Shown here: in pieces, positions 1-9,500 of the stretch
Layout of the letters: each line of letters opens with the position of its first letter
How positions within the stretch are numbered: the stretch's first letter is position 1
NCBI RefSeq assembly: GCF_001428045.1
Contig: NZ_LMSD01000042.1
Location: forward strand, 378,385 to 442,384
Length of the DNA stretch: 64,000 nt
Reading direction: 5' to 3'
Source: Paenibacillus sp. Soil750
GTDB lineage: Bacteria; Bacillota; Bacilli; Paenibacillales; NBRC-103111
Made by a program: the position numbers and the translations under genes
The notes under the pieces: generated by a model
What the model was told of the DNA's origin: nothing
Databases searched by the model: none
Seen by the model: the letters and a program-made list of their open reading frames with translations, nothing else

Positions 1-260
1 TTCTGAGGAATCGTGGCGTTCAGATTACAGGCATTATCTTGAATGACAGCGAATGGACTGAGCCGCATGACGACCCTAGCATAGCTTCCAATGCGGAGTT
101 AATAGAACAATACAGTGGTCTTAAAGTGCTGGGGAGGTTTCCCCGCTTGCGCGCCGATTCCCATTCAGAAATGTGGATACATACCGTTCGCCAAACCATA
201 CAATTAGGACCTATTCGAGAGGCATTAGCCGATCAAAAGCTATCGCACATAGGAGGATAA
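1..260 (+). CDS. bioD: Dethiobiotin synthetase, C-terminal end (partial)
   Basis: The reading frame is open from the left edge and ends with TAA at 258-260. The visible part contains the late BioD signature GIILNDSE, then NAELIEQYSGLKVLGRFPRL, which matches the BioD region that contacts the nucleotide base. BioD is an ATP-dependent cytoplasmic enzyme that closes the ureido ring of dethiobiotin. The start lies upstream of the window; the TTG at 39 is internal. The bioB ribosome site lies inside the last codons, so the two genes are probably translationally coupled. The assignment rests on about 86 residues plus the operon context, which makes it strong. Confidence 0.85.
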   Translation, partial: LRNRGVQITGIILNDSEWTEPHDDPSIASNAELIEQYSGLKVLGRFPRLRADSHSEMWIHTVRQTIQLGPIREALADQKLSHIGG

Positions 261-265
261 TTGAA

Positions 266-1264
266 ATGAAAACAATTACTGTTGATTTGAAATGGCAATC
301 ACTAGCTAGTAAAGCGTTACATGGTGAGTGTATAACCCTAGAGGAAGGGCTTGCTGTACTAGAAGCCGACAATGATGAGGTGCTGCTCCTACTACAGGCT
401 GCCTTTCAGGTGAGAAAACATTATTACGGTAAAAAAGTAAAGTTAAATATGATCATCAATGCCAAAAGCGGCCTTTGTCCTGAGGACTGCGGCTACTGCT
501 CGCAATCCATCGTTTCGACAGCGCCTGTTGCCAAGTACACACTGCTTGATAAAGATACGCTTCTTGCCGGGGCGCGTGAAGCGTTGGCACGCAAAGCAGG
601 AACTTATTGCATTGTAGCAGCTGGAAAAGGCCCGACAGACAAGGAATTGGATCAAGTCGTAGACGCAGTAAAAGAAATACGTGAAACGATGCCGCTCAAA
701 ATTTGCGCATGTCTGGGTATTCTGAAAGGCAATCAAGCTGAACGTCTTGCTGAAGCAGGCGTACATCGCTACAACCATAACTTGAACACCAGCAAAGCCA
801 ATTACGCATCAATTACAACGACACATACCTACGACCAACGGGTTGAAACCGTGGATAAAGTAAAGACACAAGGCATGTCCCCCTGTTCCGGTGTCATTAT
901 CGGGATGGGTGAGACCCATCAAGAGATTGTTGAAATGGCTTATGCATTACGCGAACTCGATGTGGATTCGATTCCGATAAATTTCCTGAATGCGATTCAG
1001 GGAACCCCGCTAGAACACGCAGGCCGCACGCCTTCGATGAAAGCGTTGAAGGTACTGGCCCTGTTCCGTTTCATTTGTCCGTCCAAAGAAATCCGCGTAG
1101 CGGGCGGGCGTGAGGTTAACCTCCGTTCCCTACAGCCTTTGTCGCTGTACGCCGCAAATTCACTCTTTGTAGGTGACTATTTAACAACAGCAGGCCAAGA
1201 CGTTTCGGCTGATCACCAAATCATTGAAGATTTGGGCTTTGAAATTGAATTAAACGCTCTTTAA
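266..1264 (+). CDS. bioB: Biotin synthase
   Basis: This radical-SAM enzyme inserts sulfur into dethiobiotin, the last step of biotin synthesis. The protein is 332 residues, the usual BioB length. The CxxxCxxC cluster motif is visible in GLCPEDCGYCSQS (C71, C75, C78), and further BioB blocks follow (YNHNLNTS, GMGETHQEIVEMA, NFLNAIQGTPL, REVNLRSLQP). The ATG at 266 was chosen because AGGAGG at 251-256 is correctly spaced; the longer frame from 173 lies inside bioD. It sits between bioD and bioF in one plus-strand operon. Confidence 0.96.
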   Translation: MKTITVDLKWQSLASKALHGECITLEEGLAVLEADNDEVLLLLQAAFQVRKHYYGKKVKLNMIINAKSGLCPEDCGYCSQSIVSTAPVAKYTLLDKDTLLAGAREALARKAGTYCIVAAGKGPTDKELDQVVDAVKEIRETMPLKICACLGILKGNQAERLAEAGVHRYNHNLNTSKANYASITTTHTYDQRVETVDKVKTQGMSPCSGVIIGMGETHQEIVEMAYALRELDVDSIPINFLNAIQGTPLEHAGRTPSMKALKVLALFRFICPSKEIRVAGGREVNLRSLQPLSLYAANSLFVGDYLTTAGQDVSADHQIIEDLGFEIELNAL

Positions 1265-1277
1265 GGTTGTGACAACT

Positions 1278-2456
1278 ATGAATTGGATAGAAAAAGAACT
1301 TGAGTTTCTGGCTGATGCCTCTTTGGAGCGCTCCTTGCGAACATCTAGTCCAGTAAGCGAAGCTCCAGGCTACACCGTGCGTGAAGAACGAAGGCTGCTC
1401 AACTTGTCCTCCAATGACTATCTGGGACTTTCCGGGCATCCTGCCATTATTGAAGCGATGCGCGAGAAGCTGCTTACAGAAGGAGCAGGTTCAGGTGCTT
1501 CAAGGCTTGTGACGGGTAATCGTCCCTCGTATGATCGTCTTGAAGAAGCGTTAGCCTATTGGCAGAACTATGAAGCAGCACTTGTTTTTGCAAACGGCTA
1601 TATGGCTAATTCCGGTGTTATTGCAGCGTTAGTTGGCAGAGGCGATGTTGTTTTCAGTGATCAGTGGAATCATGCAAGCATTGTGGATGGTATTATTTTG
1701 AGTCGAGCGGAGCACGCTCGGTACCGTCATAAGGATATGGCTCATTTGCAGGCATTTTTGCATAAGTACCGAGATAAACGGCGAAAGCTGATCGTAACAG
1801 ACGCTGTCTTCTCGATGGATGGTGATCAGGCGCCATTGCGTGAATTGGTCGCGCTCAAACGCGAGTACGGAGCTATGCTGATGGTAGATGAGGCGCACAG
1901 TGGTGGGATTTACGGGAAGCATGGAGAGGGCTTATGTCATGAGCTTGCAATCCAAAATGATGTGGATATACATATGGGGACGTTCAGCAAATCGTTCGGT
2001 GTCTACGGCGCATATATCTGCGGTAGTCGCACGCTCATTCGATGGCTGGTGAACAAAGCGAGGCCGCTCATCTATTCGACCGCATTGCCTCCCTCTGTTG
2101 TAGCTGGTGTTTCAGAGGCGTTAGTTCTGGTACAAGGCGAACATTGGCGGCGAGAAAAGCTATTCGCGTTAAGCATGTTATTTCGGTCTTTGTTGGGGGC
2201 ATCTGGTTTCACGATTGATGAATGGGACTCTCCGATTATGCCCCTGATCATCGGCGATAACGATATGGCCTTACGATTCAGTCGTGCACTTGAAGATGAA
2301 GGCATTGCAGCAGCAGCCATACGTCCACCTACTGTTCCGGTTGGCACTGCTCGAATCCGTTTCTCCTTGTCGGCGGCCCATACAGAAAAGGAACTGAGAG
2401 ATGCAGCTGCACGAATCCGAAATATCGGACTACGATTAGGAATTGTGCAGCCATGA
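1278..2456 (+). CDS. bioF: 8-amino-7-oxononanoate synthase
   Basis: This PLP enzyme condenses pimeloyl-thioester with alanine to give 8-amino-7-oxononanoate. It is 392 residues. Alpha-oxoamine synthase motifs are present: SNDYLGLSGHP near the N-terminus, DEAHSGGIYG around residue 205, and the PLP-lysine block TFSKSFGVYGAY with Lys about 238. The ATG at 1278 is preferred over the GTG at 1269, because AAGG at 1263-1266 is 11 nt from the ATG and only 2 nt from the GTG. Its stop overlaps the next start as ATGA (2453-2456), so the pair is probably translationally coupled. Confidence 0.95.
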   Translation: MNWIEKELEFLADASLERSLRTSSPVSEAPGYTVREERRLLNLSSNDYLGLSGHPAIIEAMREKLLTEGAGSGASRLVTGNRPSYDRLEEALAYWQNYEAALVFANGYMANSGVIAALVGRGDVVFSDQWNHASIVDGIILSRAEHARYRHKDMAHLQAFLHKYRDKRRKLIVTDAVFSMDGDQAPLRELVALKREYGAMLMVDEAHSGGIYGKHGEGLCHELAIQNDVDIHMGTFSKSFGVYGAYICGSRTLIRWLVNKARPLIYSTALPPSVVAGVSEALVLVQGEHWRREKLFALSMLFRSLLGASGFTIDEWDSPIMPLIIGDNDMALRFSRALEDEGIAAAAIRPPTVPVGTARIRFSLSAAHTEKELRDAAARIRNIGLRLGIVQP

Positions 2457-3247
2457 GGACATCTCAGTTCCACGAAGTGAAAACTCGACAAGAGGCTAGT
2501 ACCACCATCATGTGGCTAACAGGCTGGAGTATGTCCGATAAAGTTTTCGATCCCATGCGTGAGTTATTGCCAGATTTTCATCATATTTCTGTCGATTACA
2601 GTGAGGCTGGTTCCCCTGAGGAAATGTTGATCTTGATTGAAATGGTCGCCAAGAATATCCTATCTTCAAATGGAATAGCTGCTCATTCGAGTGGTGATGG
2701 TGGCAGGCTGTTGATTTGCGGATGGTCCCTTGGTGGACTATTGGCACTGCAATTAGCGGCCAAAGGCTATGGGGACGGACTGGTGTTGTTTGCGGCAAAC
2801 GCTCGATTCACTCGGACAAAGGAAGAGATGGACCTCGGTTGGTCCGTTGCTGCCATTCAACAGATGATGATCGGGCTCAGGAAGAATCCGCAAGAGGTTG
2901 AAACCCGGTTTCGACAGAACCTATTTAGGGAAGCTGAATTCAGAGCCGGAGCCGGTGTCGGGAGAGAACTTCCATTTATTGGTAAATGGACAATCACAGG
3001 GCTCATCTCTGGTCTCCAGATTTTACGAAGTGAGGAAGTCTTGACGAAGTTGCCGATTATCGCTTGTCCCGTTCTTGTTGTTCACGGAACTGAGGATAAG
3101 ATTTGTCCTTACAGCGCTGCATTAGAGCTTGTTGCAGGATTGCCTCAAGCAGAACTACTTACCATTCCAGATTGTGGGCATGTACCGTTTTGGGATAGGG
3201 AAGCGGCCATAGTTGATAAACTGAGGAGATGGTGGCATGAGCTCTAG
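2453..3247 (+). CDS. bioH: Alpha/beta-hydrolase, probable pimeloyl-ACP methyl ester esterase (BioH-type)
   Basis: This 264-residue alpha/beta hydrolase has a visible triad: Ser92 in GWSLGG, Asp215 in HGTEDK and His243 in DCGHVPF. The spacing is close to E. coli BioH (Ser82, Asp207, His235). BioH-type esterases remove the methyl group from pimeloyl-ACP once the BioC-started chain reaches C7. Its place between bioF and bioC, overlapping both, supports this role. Overall sequence resemblance to BioH is modest, so it could be an analogous esterase such as BioV, BioG or BioK; the role is firmer than the exact family name. Confidence 0.82.
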   Translation: MRTSQFHEVKTRQEASTTIMWLTGWSMSDKVFDPMRELLPDFHHISVDYSEAGSPEEMLILIEMVAKNILSSNGIAAHSSGDGGRLLICGWSLGGLLALQLAAKGYGDGLVLFAANARFTRTKEEMDLGWSVAAIQQMMIGLRKNPQEVETRFRQNLFREAEFRAGAGVGRELPFIGKWTITGLISGLQILRSEEVLTKLPIIACPVLVVHGTEDKICPYSAALELVAGLPQAELLTIPDCGHVPFWDREAAIVDKLRRWWHEL

Positions 3248-4109
3248 GATAACTGCGATTGGGCGTCAATTTAACCGTAGTTCATCGGGTTCGTATGACC
3301 GTCATGCTCGTGTGCAGCGAAGTCTGGCAGACCGTCTTGTTCAATCTCTCAAAGGGTGGGTGGACGATAGTTACACAGAGGGACTCGACCTCCTTGAAAT
3401 CGGCTGCGGCACGGGTGCACTGACTGAAATTTTGCTGAAGGAGTGGTCGTCATTCGTATCTATTACTGCACTAGACATCGCACCTGAGATGATCAAAGTG
3501 GCAGAACAGCGAGTCCTATCCAGTGCCGTATACGATTCGGGGTCCTACCAAAGCTCATCCGCTCGCTTGCAATTTCTTGAAGCTGATGTTGAGGTGTGGG
3601 CGATAGATGCTCCTTCTGCCTCGTTTGATCTCATCGTCTCGAATGCCTGCTTTCAATGGCTGAGTAATCAAGTGCACACGCTTGGTCATCTTCGGCGGCT
3701 GCTTCGTCCTGGTGGAATGCTGGTGTTCACTACCTTCGGACCCCATACATTCCATGAACTGCACAAGTCATTTCATGAAGTTTATCGAGCTAGCGGTTTA
3801 GAGCCGCAGAGGCATGGCTTATCCTTTCAATCGACGGATCAGTGGAAGGAATGGCTTACTGAGGTTGGGTTTTCTAGCATCCAATATGAGCGTGAGGTTC
3901 GAAAGGAAACCTATCCTACCGTAAGAGATTTCCTCTTTTCGGTAAAAGGAATGGGAGCTAGCTCATCAGAAGCTGTTGCTTTGCCTGGCATCAGTACGAG
4001 AGACTTGTTCGCTAAGATGTATCAGGAATACGAGGCTAAGTTTGGCATACAGGAAGGTGTCATTGCTAGTTACGATCTTCTTATTTTTCATGCATCAACT
4101 GAAGGTTAG
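3237..4109 (+). CDS. bioC: Malonyl-ACP O-methyltransferase
   Basis: This SAM-dependent methyltransferase is 290 residues. The N-terminal BioC signature (IGRQFNRSSSGSYDRHARVQ) and the SAM-binding motif LEIGCGTG (residues 53-60) are visible, followed by LRPGGMLVFTTFGPHTF. BioC methylates malonyl-ACP so that fatty-acid synthesis can build the pimeloyl chain. The start overlaps the bioH end by 11 nt, and GAGGAG lies 7 nt upstream. It is the last gene of the operon and a hairpin terminator follows directly. BioC plus a BioH-type enzyme indicates the fatty-acid-derived pimelate route. Confidence 0.94.
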   Translation: MSSRITAIGRQFNRSSSGSYDRHARVQRSLADRLVQSLKGWVDDSYTEGLDLLEIGCGTGALTEILLKEWSSFVSITALDIAPEMIKVAEQRVLSSAVYDSGSYQSSSARLQFLEADVEVWAIDAPSASFDLIVSNACFQWLSNQVHTLGHLRRLLRPGGMLVFTTFGPHTFHELHKSFHEVYRASGLEPQRHGLSFQSTDQWKEWLTEVGFSSIQYEREVRKETYPTVRDFLFSVKGMGASSSEAVALPGISTRDLFAKMYQEYEAKFGIQEGVIASYDLLIFHASTEG

Positions 4110-4116
4110 ACAAGGA

Positions 4117-4143
4117 AAAGGGTTGCCGCAGCAACCCTTTTTT
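4117..4143 (+). terminator. Intrinsic terminator after bioC
   Basis: An AAAGGGTTGC / GCAACCCTTT stem with a CGCA-type loop is followed by a T run, 8 nt after the bioC stop. An A run on the 5' side means it could also act on minus-strand transcripts. Confidence 0.85.
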
Positions 4144-4216
4144 CGACTATCCTACCTCCCAAGGTGCCGGGTTCCTCCGAGATAGTCGATTTTTTCGACT
4201 ATCCTACCTCCACAGG
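4139..4216. repeat. 52-bp-period hairpin repeat, about 1.5 units
   Basis: CGACTATCCTACCTCC occurs at 4144 and again at 4196, exactly 52 bp apart. The second copy contains the palindromic core GATAGTCGA-TTTTT-TCGACTATC. The tandem array at the right end of the window has the same 52-bp period and the closely related core GTTAGTCGATTTTATCGACTAAC. This points to one dispersed hairpin-repeat family. Confidence 0.6.
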
Positions 4217-4303
4217 GAGAGCAGAAGTCGAAGAGTAGAAGAGAAAGAGGTTGGAACCTTGTCTCAGCCCCTTTTCAAGCACCAAAGTTTGAACTACACC
4301 AAG

Positions 4304-4329
4304 ACCTGAGGCAGAGCCTCAGGTTTTTC
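4304..4329 (+). terminator. Second hairpin terminator between bioC and thiC
   Basis: A perfect ACCTGAGGC / GCCTCAGGT stem with a 3-nt loop is followed by TTTTT on the plus strand. It lies in the convergent gap between bioC and thiC and may also help stop thiC transcription from the other side. Confidence 0.75.
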
Positions 4330-4340
4330 TATACCATTAC

Positions 4341-6116
4341 TTACGTATATAGGGCGTGGCCCGCTTTCTTAAACTCCTCGGACTTTTCACTCATCCCTTT
4401 TTCAATGGCTTGAGCTTCCTCAAGACCCTGTTGTTTGGCGAAGTCTCGGATATCTTGCGAAATCCGCATGGAGCAGAATTTAGGACCACACATCGAACAA
4501 AAATGAGCGACCTTGGCACCTTCTGCAGGAAGTGTCTCATCATGGTATTCAATGGCTCTTTCCGGATCTAAGGATAAGTTGAATTGATCATGCCAACGGA
4601 ATTCAAAACGTGCCTTGGATAAAGCATTATCGCGGTCCATGGCACCTTTGTGTCCTTTGGCTAAATCAGCGGCATGAGCAGCAATTTTATAAGTGATAAC
4701 CCCTTCACGAACATCGTTTTTATTGGGCAAGCCCAGATGCTCTTTAGGCGTTACATAACAGAGCATGGCAGTACCAAACCAGCCAATCATCGCTGCTCCA
4801 ATAGCAGAAGTGATATGGTCATAGCCTGGCGCAATATCCGTAGTCAACGGACCTAAGGTATAAAATGGAGCTTCGTCACAGATTTCAAGTTGTTTATCCA
4901 TATTTTCTTTGATTAAATGCATGGGTACGTGACCAGGACCTTCTACCATGACTTGTACATCATGTTTCCAAGCGATTTTGGTGAGTTCACCTAATGTTTC
5001 AAGTTCTGCAAACTGGGCTTCATCATTCGCATCTGCAATGGATCCTGGGCGTAAACCGTCCCCTAATGAGAAGGATACATCATAGGTTTTCATGATTTCA
5101 CAAATCTCTTCAAAATGTGTATACAGAAAATTTTCCTGATGGTGGGCGAGACACCATGCTGCCATAATGGATCCACCACGTGAAACAATACCTGTCACTC
5201 GTTTGGCCGTAAGAGGAACATAGCGCAGCAGAACACCAGCATGAATTGTAAAGTAATCGACACCTTGCTCAGCTTGTTCAATAAGCGTGTCCCGGTACAC
5301 TTCCCACGTCAAATCTTCCGCTTTTCCATTCACTTTCTCTAGTGCTTGATAAATAGGCACAGTACCAATAGGAACAGGGGAATTGCGAATAATCCATTCC
5401 CGGGTGGTATGAATGTTTTTACCTGTAGAAAGATCCATAATATTATCAGCGCCCCAGCGAGTAGCCCATCTCATTTTTTCCACTTCTTCTTCAATGGAAG
5501 ACGAGACAGCTGAGTTCCCAATATTCGCGTTGATCTTAACGAGAAAGTTTCGTCCAATAATCATAGGCTCACTTTCAGGGTGATTAATATTTGCAGGGAT
5601 AATCGCTCTGCCACGAGCGACCTCGTCTTTCACAAATTCCGGAGATACATTTTCGCGAATCGCGATATATTCCATTTCGGACGTGATGATACCTTGCCGT
5701 GCATAATGCATCTGGGTTACATTACGACCTGTCTTCGCTCTCATTGGGTGACGATGTAAGCCTGGAAAAACTTCAGTAACGTTCTCTTCCTTGGTATATC
5801 CGTTATCTTCCGGTTTTATCGTTCTTCCTTCATACATTTCAACATCGCCGCGTTCTATAATCCAATTCAAACGATTTGGCGCAATACCTGTACGAATATC
5901 GGTTTGGATTTCCTCATCTGTGTAAGCACCACTCGTGTCGTATACACGTACAGGGGCGTTTTCCTGCTCTCCGTAAGCCCCAGTAGTAGGACTCAATTTG
6001 ATTTCACGCATGGGGACCCTGATGTCCTTTCGTGAGCCCTCGATATAAACTTTTTTGCTTCCCGGAAAAGCGGATGTTGATGATGTGACCTTTTCATTAC
6101 TAGTTTCCATTGACAT
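4341..6116 (-). CDS. thiC: Phosphomethylpyrimidine synthase
   Basis: ThiC is a radical-SAM enzyme that rearranges aminoimidazole ribotide into hydroxymethylpyrimidine phosphate for thiamine. The 591 residues match the usual length. The C-terminal cluster motif CSMCGPKFC (about C540, C543, C548) is intact, and internal ThiC blocks such as NIGNSAVSSSIEEEVEKM and EGPGHVPMHLI are present. The ATG at 6116 has CCTCCT (AGGAGG on the coding strand) at 6125-6130. It is a single-gene unit controlled by the TPP riboswitch and attenuator upstream, so expression should fall when thiamine pyrophosphate is plentiful. Confidence 0.97.
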   Translation of the reverse strand: MSMETSNEKVTSSTSAFPGSKKVYIEGSRKDIRVPMREIKLSPTTGAYGEQENAPVRVYDTSGAYTDEEIQTDIRTGIAPNRLNWIIERGDVEMYEGRTIKPEDNGYTKEENVTEVFPGLHRHPMRAKTGRNVTQMHYARQGIITSEMEYIAIRENVSPEFVKDEVARGRAIIPANINHPESEPMIIGRNFLVKINANIGNSAVSSSIEEEVEKMRWATRWGADNIMDLSTGKNIHTTREWIIRNSPVPIGTVPIYQALEKVNGKAEDLTWEVYRDTLIEQAEQGVDYFTIHAGVLLRYVPLTAKRVTGIVSRGGSIMAAWCLAHHQENFLYTHFEEICEIMKTYDVSFSLGDGLRPGSIADANDEAQFAELETLGELTKIAWKHDVQVMVEGPGHVPMHLIKENMDKQLEICDEAPFYTLGPLTTDIAPGYDHITSAIGAAMIGWFGTAMLCYVTPKEHLGLPNKNDVREGVITYKIAAHAADLAKGHKGAMDRDNALSKARFEFRWHDQFNLSLDPERAIEYHDETLPAEGAKVAHFCSMCGPKFCSMRISQDIRDFAKQQGLEEAQAIEKGMSEKSEEFKKAGHALYT

Positions 6117-6167
6117 TTGCCTTGCCTCCTATAGTTGATTTTGATCAAGCGGAGGGTTCATGCTGCG

Positions 6168-6205
6168 AAAAAAAGACCGCATCTATAAATAGAGGCGGTC
6201 TCTTG
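6168..6205 (-). terminator. Riboswitch-linked attenuator terminator before thiC
   Basis: On the minus strand an AGACCGC...GCGGTCT hairpin is followed by seven T residues, between the TPP aptamer and the thiC ribosome site. This position is that of an expression platform: ligand binding should favour the terminator. The antiterminator pairing was not worked out. Confidence 0.8.
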
Positions 6206-6223
6206 GTATACAAAGAGATCTTG

Positions 6224-6306
6224 TGTTCCTCCGCTGGCATTATCCAGATCAGGTTTAACGGTCGATAGTTATAACTATCCTCTCAGCCTGGTCTCACCAA
6301 GCTCCC
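6224..6306 (-). promoter_or_regulatory. TPP riboswitch aptamer (THI element)
   Basis: Read on the minus strand, this contains the conserved THI-box segments CTGAGA, ACCTGATCTGGATAATGCC and AGCGGAGGAAC in the right order. The variable P3-like arm (GATAGTTATAACTATC) sits between them. TPP binding represses thiamine genes; thiC is the gene directly downstream. Confidence 0.95.
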
Positions 6307-6328
6307 GTGATTATGCACTTAGGTATTT

Positions 6329-6357
6329 AATCTACACTTTAATTCCAAACATTGCAA
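6329..6357 (-). promoter_or_regulatory. Likely thiC promoter
   Basis: On the minus strand, TTGCAA (6352-6357) and TAGATT (6329-6334) are separated by 17 bp, just upstream of the TPP aptamer. This fits a housekeeping promoter. Nothing else coding was seen between 6307 and 6436. Confidence 0.55.
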
Positions 6358-6436
6358 TAGTCCGGCAAAATCTAATTCATGCGGGCCATTCATCGACGAC
6401 ACCCTGCTGCTCTCCCTGTCCCCCGCCAAAAACCAA

Positions 6437-6474
6437 AAGCCTCCAAATGAGAATTACATCTCATTCAGAGGCTT
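6437..6474 (-). terminator. Terminator of the clan-A glycoside hydrolase gene
   Basis: On the minus strand an AAGCCTCTGAATGAGA / TCTCATTTGGAGGCTT hairpin is followed by a T-rich tract. It lies 26 nt after the stop of the 6501-9620 gene. Confidence 0.8.
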
Positions 6475-6500
6475 CTTCAATTAGCTTACCCGCTAATCGT

Positions 6501-9500
6501 CTACTGCTTCACCTCAACCTGCACCTGCTCAGGTCGATACACTGCCAACAACTCGCCGACAGAATTCACGGCGAACATCACCGTACGTTCGGCTTCCAGT
6601 TCGAACGCATAGCTCAGGCCCGTTGCCGGATCCGTCACTTCGATCTGCGTGTCCACGCTGAACTCCGAGACGAAGATGAACAACGAACCGCTATCAAAGC
6701 TGAGCTTCCGCCCATACACGCCCGGCAACTGCCCGCCTTTCACCCACGTTAGTTCCGCATCCACACCAGCTGACTTCATCGCATACGCGTACAGCTTCTC
6801 GAGTACATCACCGCGCTCACCAAGCTCCACTGGGAGTGGACACCAGATGAGCTGCCCTTTGCCCAGCTCATAACTGCGAACAACGCCATGCTGCGAATTC
6901 CATTTTCCATCATCGGATAGTGGTACCTCTTTATTCAATTCAGCGATCCGTGCACCTCCGAAGGACACAGGAACCATCTCACCGTCCAGCACCATCGCCT
7001 CCTCGCGGACAATGTTGCCCAGCACTGTTTCACCTACAATATCCGTCAACCGAGCGACAGGTGCCCAGTACTCATTCAAACCAAGCGGCCCTGTAAACAG
7101 CAGCGTTCCGCCATTCTCACGGACATGCGTCGTCAATTTCTCCAGCGCGGCATCACTGAAGTTATGCGCACTTGGCACAATAATTAACTTCGGTTGATCC
7201 GACGTCAATACCTCAAGATGATACTCGCTCAACCCGCGGAACGGTACGTTCATCCCATAAGCTAAAGTGCGAGTCAGCTTCGCTGTTGCATCACCGGCTA
7301 CTTTGCGCGTGGAAAAGTCATTCGAATACGGGAACACAGCCACGACATCCTCTAATTTGCGGCCAACGAAGAGATCACGAATCTCTCCCATGAATGCACC
7401 GAAATCGTAGGAAACATCTGCTTCCGGTTTCTCCGTCCCATCTGCTCGCAGCGCACCAATATGCGACTCATTGATATTATTCATATAGAAGTTAATATTC
7501 CATATCCACTGAACAGCACCCGCTCCACCTGTCGAGAAGGCATAGGCATATTTGCGTTCCAAAATATTACGCAACTCATACTCCGAACGCTTCGCACGGC
7601 CATCTGCCGTCTCTACATACATAATGCCTGTTTCTTGAATCAAACTCGGCTTCGTCGGCGCCTTGGAGAAAATGCCATCCCACACCAACTGATCCATCAA
7701 CCACCACGTATGCACCGTCGTATAATCCACAGCTTCTGCATAAAAGAATGGCGATGGCCGCTGCGCGCCCAATCCCTCATCCTGTCCCACAGTCGCCAAC
7801 TGTGCGGGGTTGATACTGCGAATTGTCGCGATCAATTCCTTCGCCCAGCGATTGTGCATGTCCATGGTGAATAGGGTATAGTCCAGCCAAGGGGAACCTT
7901 TTTTCTCCACCGTTTCCGTCGTGCTCATGTTCACTTCAGAAGGATCCAACAAGCGGACACTAGCAAAGCTCGGCAGTTCCGCAGGAGACATATTCCAACG
8001 CTCTTGCAGCTTGCGAATATCCCCATGACGCTCCTCCAACCAAGCGACATACGCCTCATGCTCGAAAGCATCATGCGCCGACTGTGGCCCCGCAAAAGGC
8101 TTACTCGGATTGAACATCGACGGCTCATTGATCAGATCCCAATGCACATTCGTCGTTTCCTTATGTCTGGACACCACCGAAGAGATAAATCGTTTCTGCG
8201 CCTCCACGCTGCGCGGATCCAAGTATGGATTCACGCCTTCCCACAGCTCTGGTGTAAAAGAGAAGAAATTAAATGTGACTTCGATCCCATGTCTTTTGCA
8301 AGTCAAAATAAAAGCATCAATGCTGCGCAGCACTTCCTCATACGGATGTCCGTCTACGAACATGATTTGACGCCAAGCTGACCACACCCCAGTACGAAGC
8401 AGGTTGATGCCCGCTTTAACCATTTGCGCAATATCGCGATCCCACACGGAAACGTTTGGCAAGAACAAAAACTTCCTCGCCACATCGCTCGTCATATACG
8501 TCATCCCAACGATCGGGAGCGGACGTCCGTCCTTCCAGAAGTAGTCGCGATCACAAGAGATCGGCGTCCCTTCGCGCAGCAACTCGGCGTCATATCCCCA
8601 GAAGCCTTGGTTAAACGTGCGCGTTTCCCCCGTATTCGCTACCGCCTTACAAACCGCTGTATAATAACCCGCTTCAATATCAACAGGAATATTTACCTTT
8701 TTAAAAGAGAGCTCGCGTGACGCATTCATCATGAATTCCGTCGTCCAGATCGGTGTTGTTGCACCGTCTTTCGATACTTGGACATGGAATGTCCAAGACG
8801 TATTCTCCGACGCAGTACCTGTACGATTCGCAAGTGTTTGCAATTGAACCGTCAAAGCTGCGCGGTCGCCCGGATCATAACAAGCGTAGTTCGGCTTGAA
8901 CCATATTTCCGTAACGCCTCGCTTCGTATATGCGGATAACTCACCTACTAGTGAAGCTCCCCCGTTACCCCAAAAAGTTTCATCCGTGACCACATTGGCG
9001 AAAATCCACCGGCCCCCTGCGAATGCCCCCTTCGTATTCTCAAGAAGCACGATCGGCGCAGCCACCTCGCGTCCTTCCTTCGATATCCCCTTTAACAATG
9101 GCGTGAAATGCGCATCCATCGGACCACTAGAACCTATTTGACCTGGATGATCATCGGTACGTGTCACATGCAGCGCGAATCCAACCGTCGGTTGAATGGC
9201 GAACAGATTTTCTTTGCCTGCTAGCAACGGTAACTCGGCATTCGCGGTATAGCTGACAATAGGTGCGTCGTCTACGGAAAGGATCTCATGAATTTGAAGC
9301 TGCTGATGGTAGGCTGTCTGCTCGATTTCCAGCTCCCAGCCCTCTGAGCCTAGGTAAGCCGGTACTCGAAAAGGTGCGCTGCCCAGATGTACGAATCCTT
9401 TGCCCTTACGCGCATGAGTCAAAATTGCATGCCAAGCTGACTTCGGAAAGTAACGTCCGTGAAGATGGATAAAGTTATCTGCCCCCTGCTGCAGCGCCGC

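Noticed and set aside
173..265. A longer bioB beginning at 173
   Set aside because: The extra residues lie inside bioD, match no BioB N-terminus, and AGGAGG at 251-256 points to the ATG at 266.
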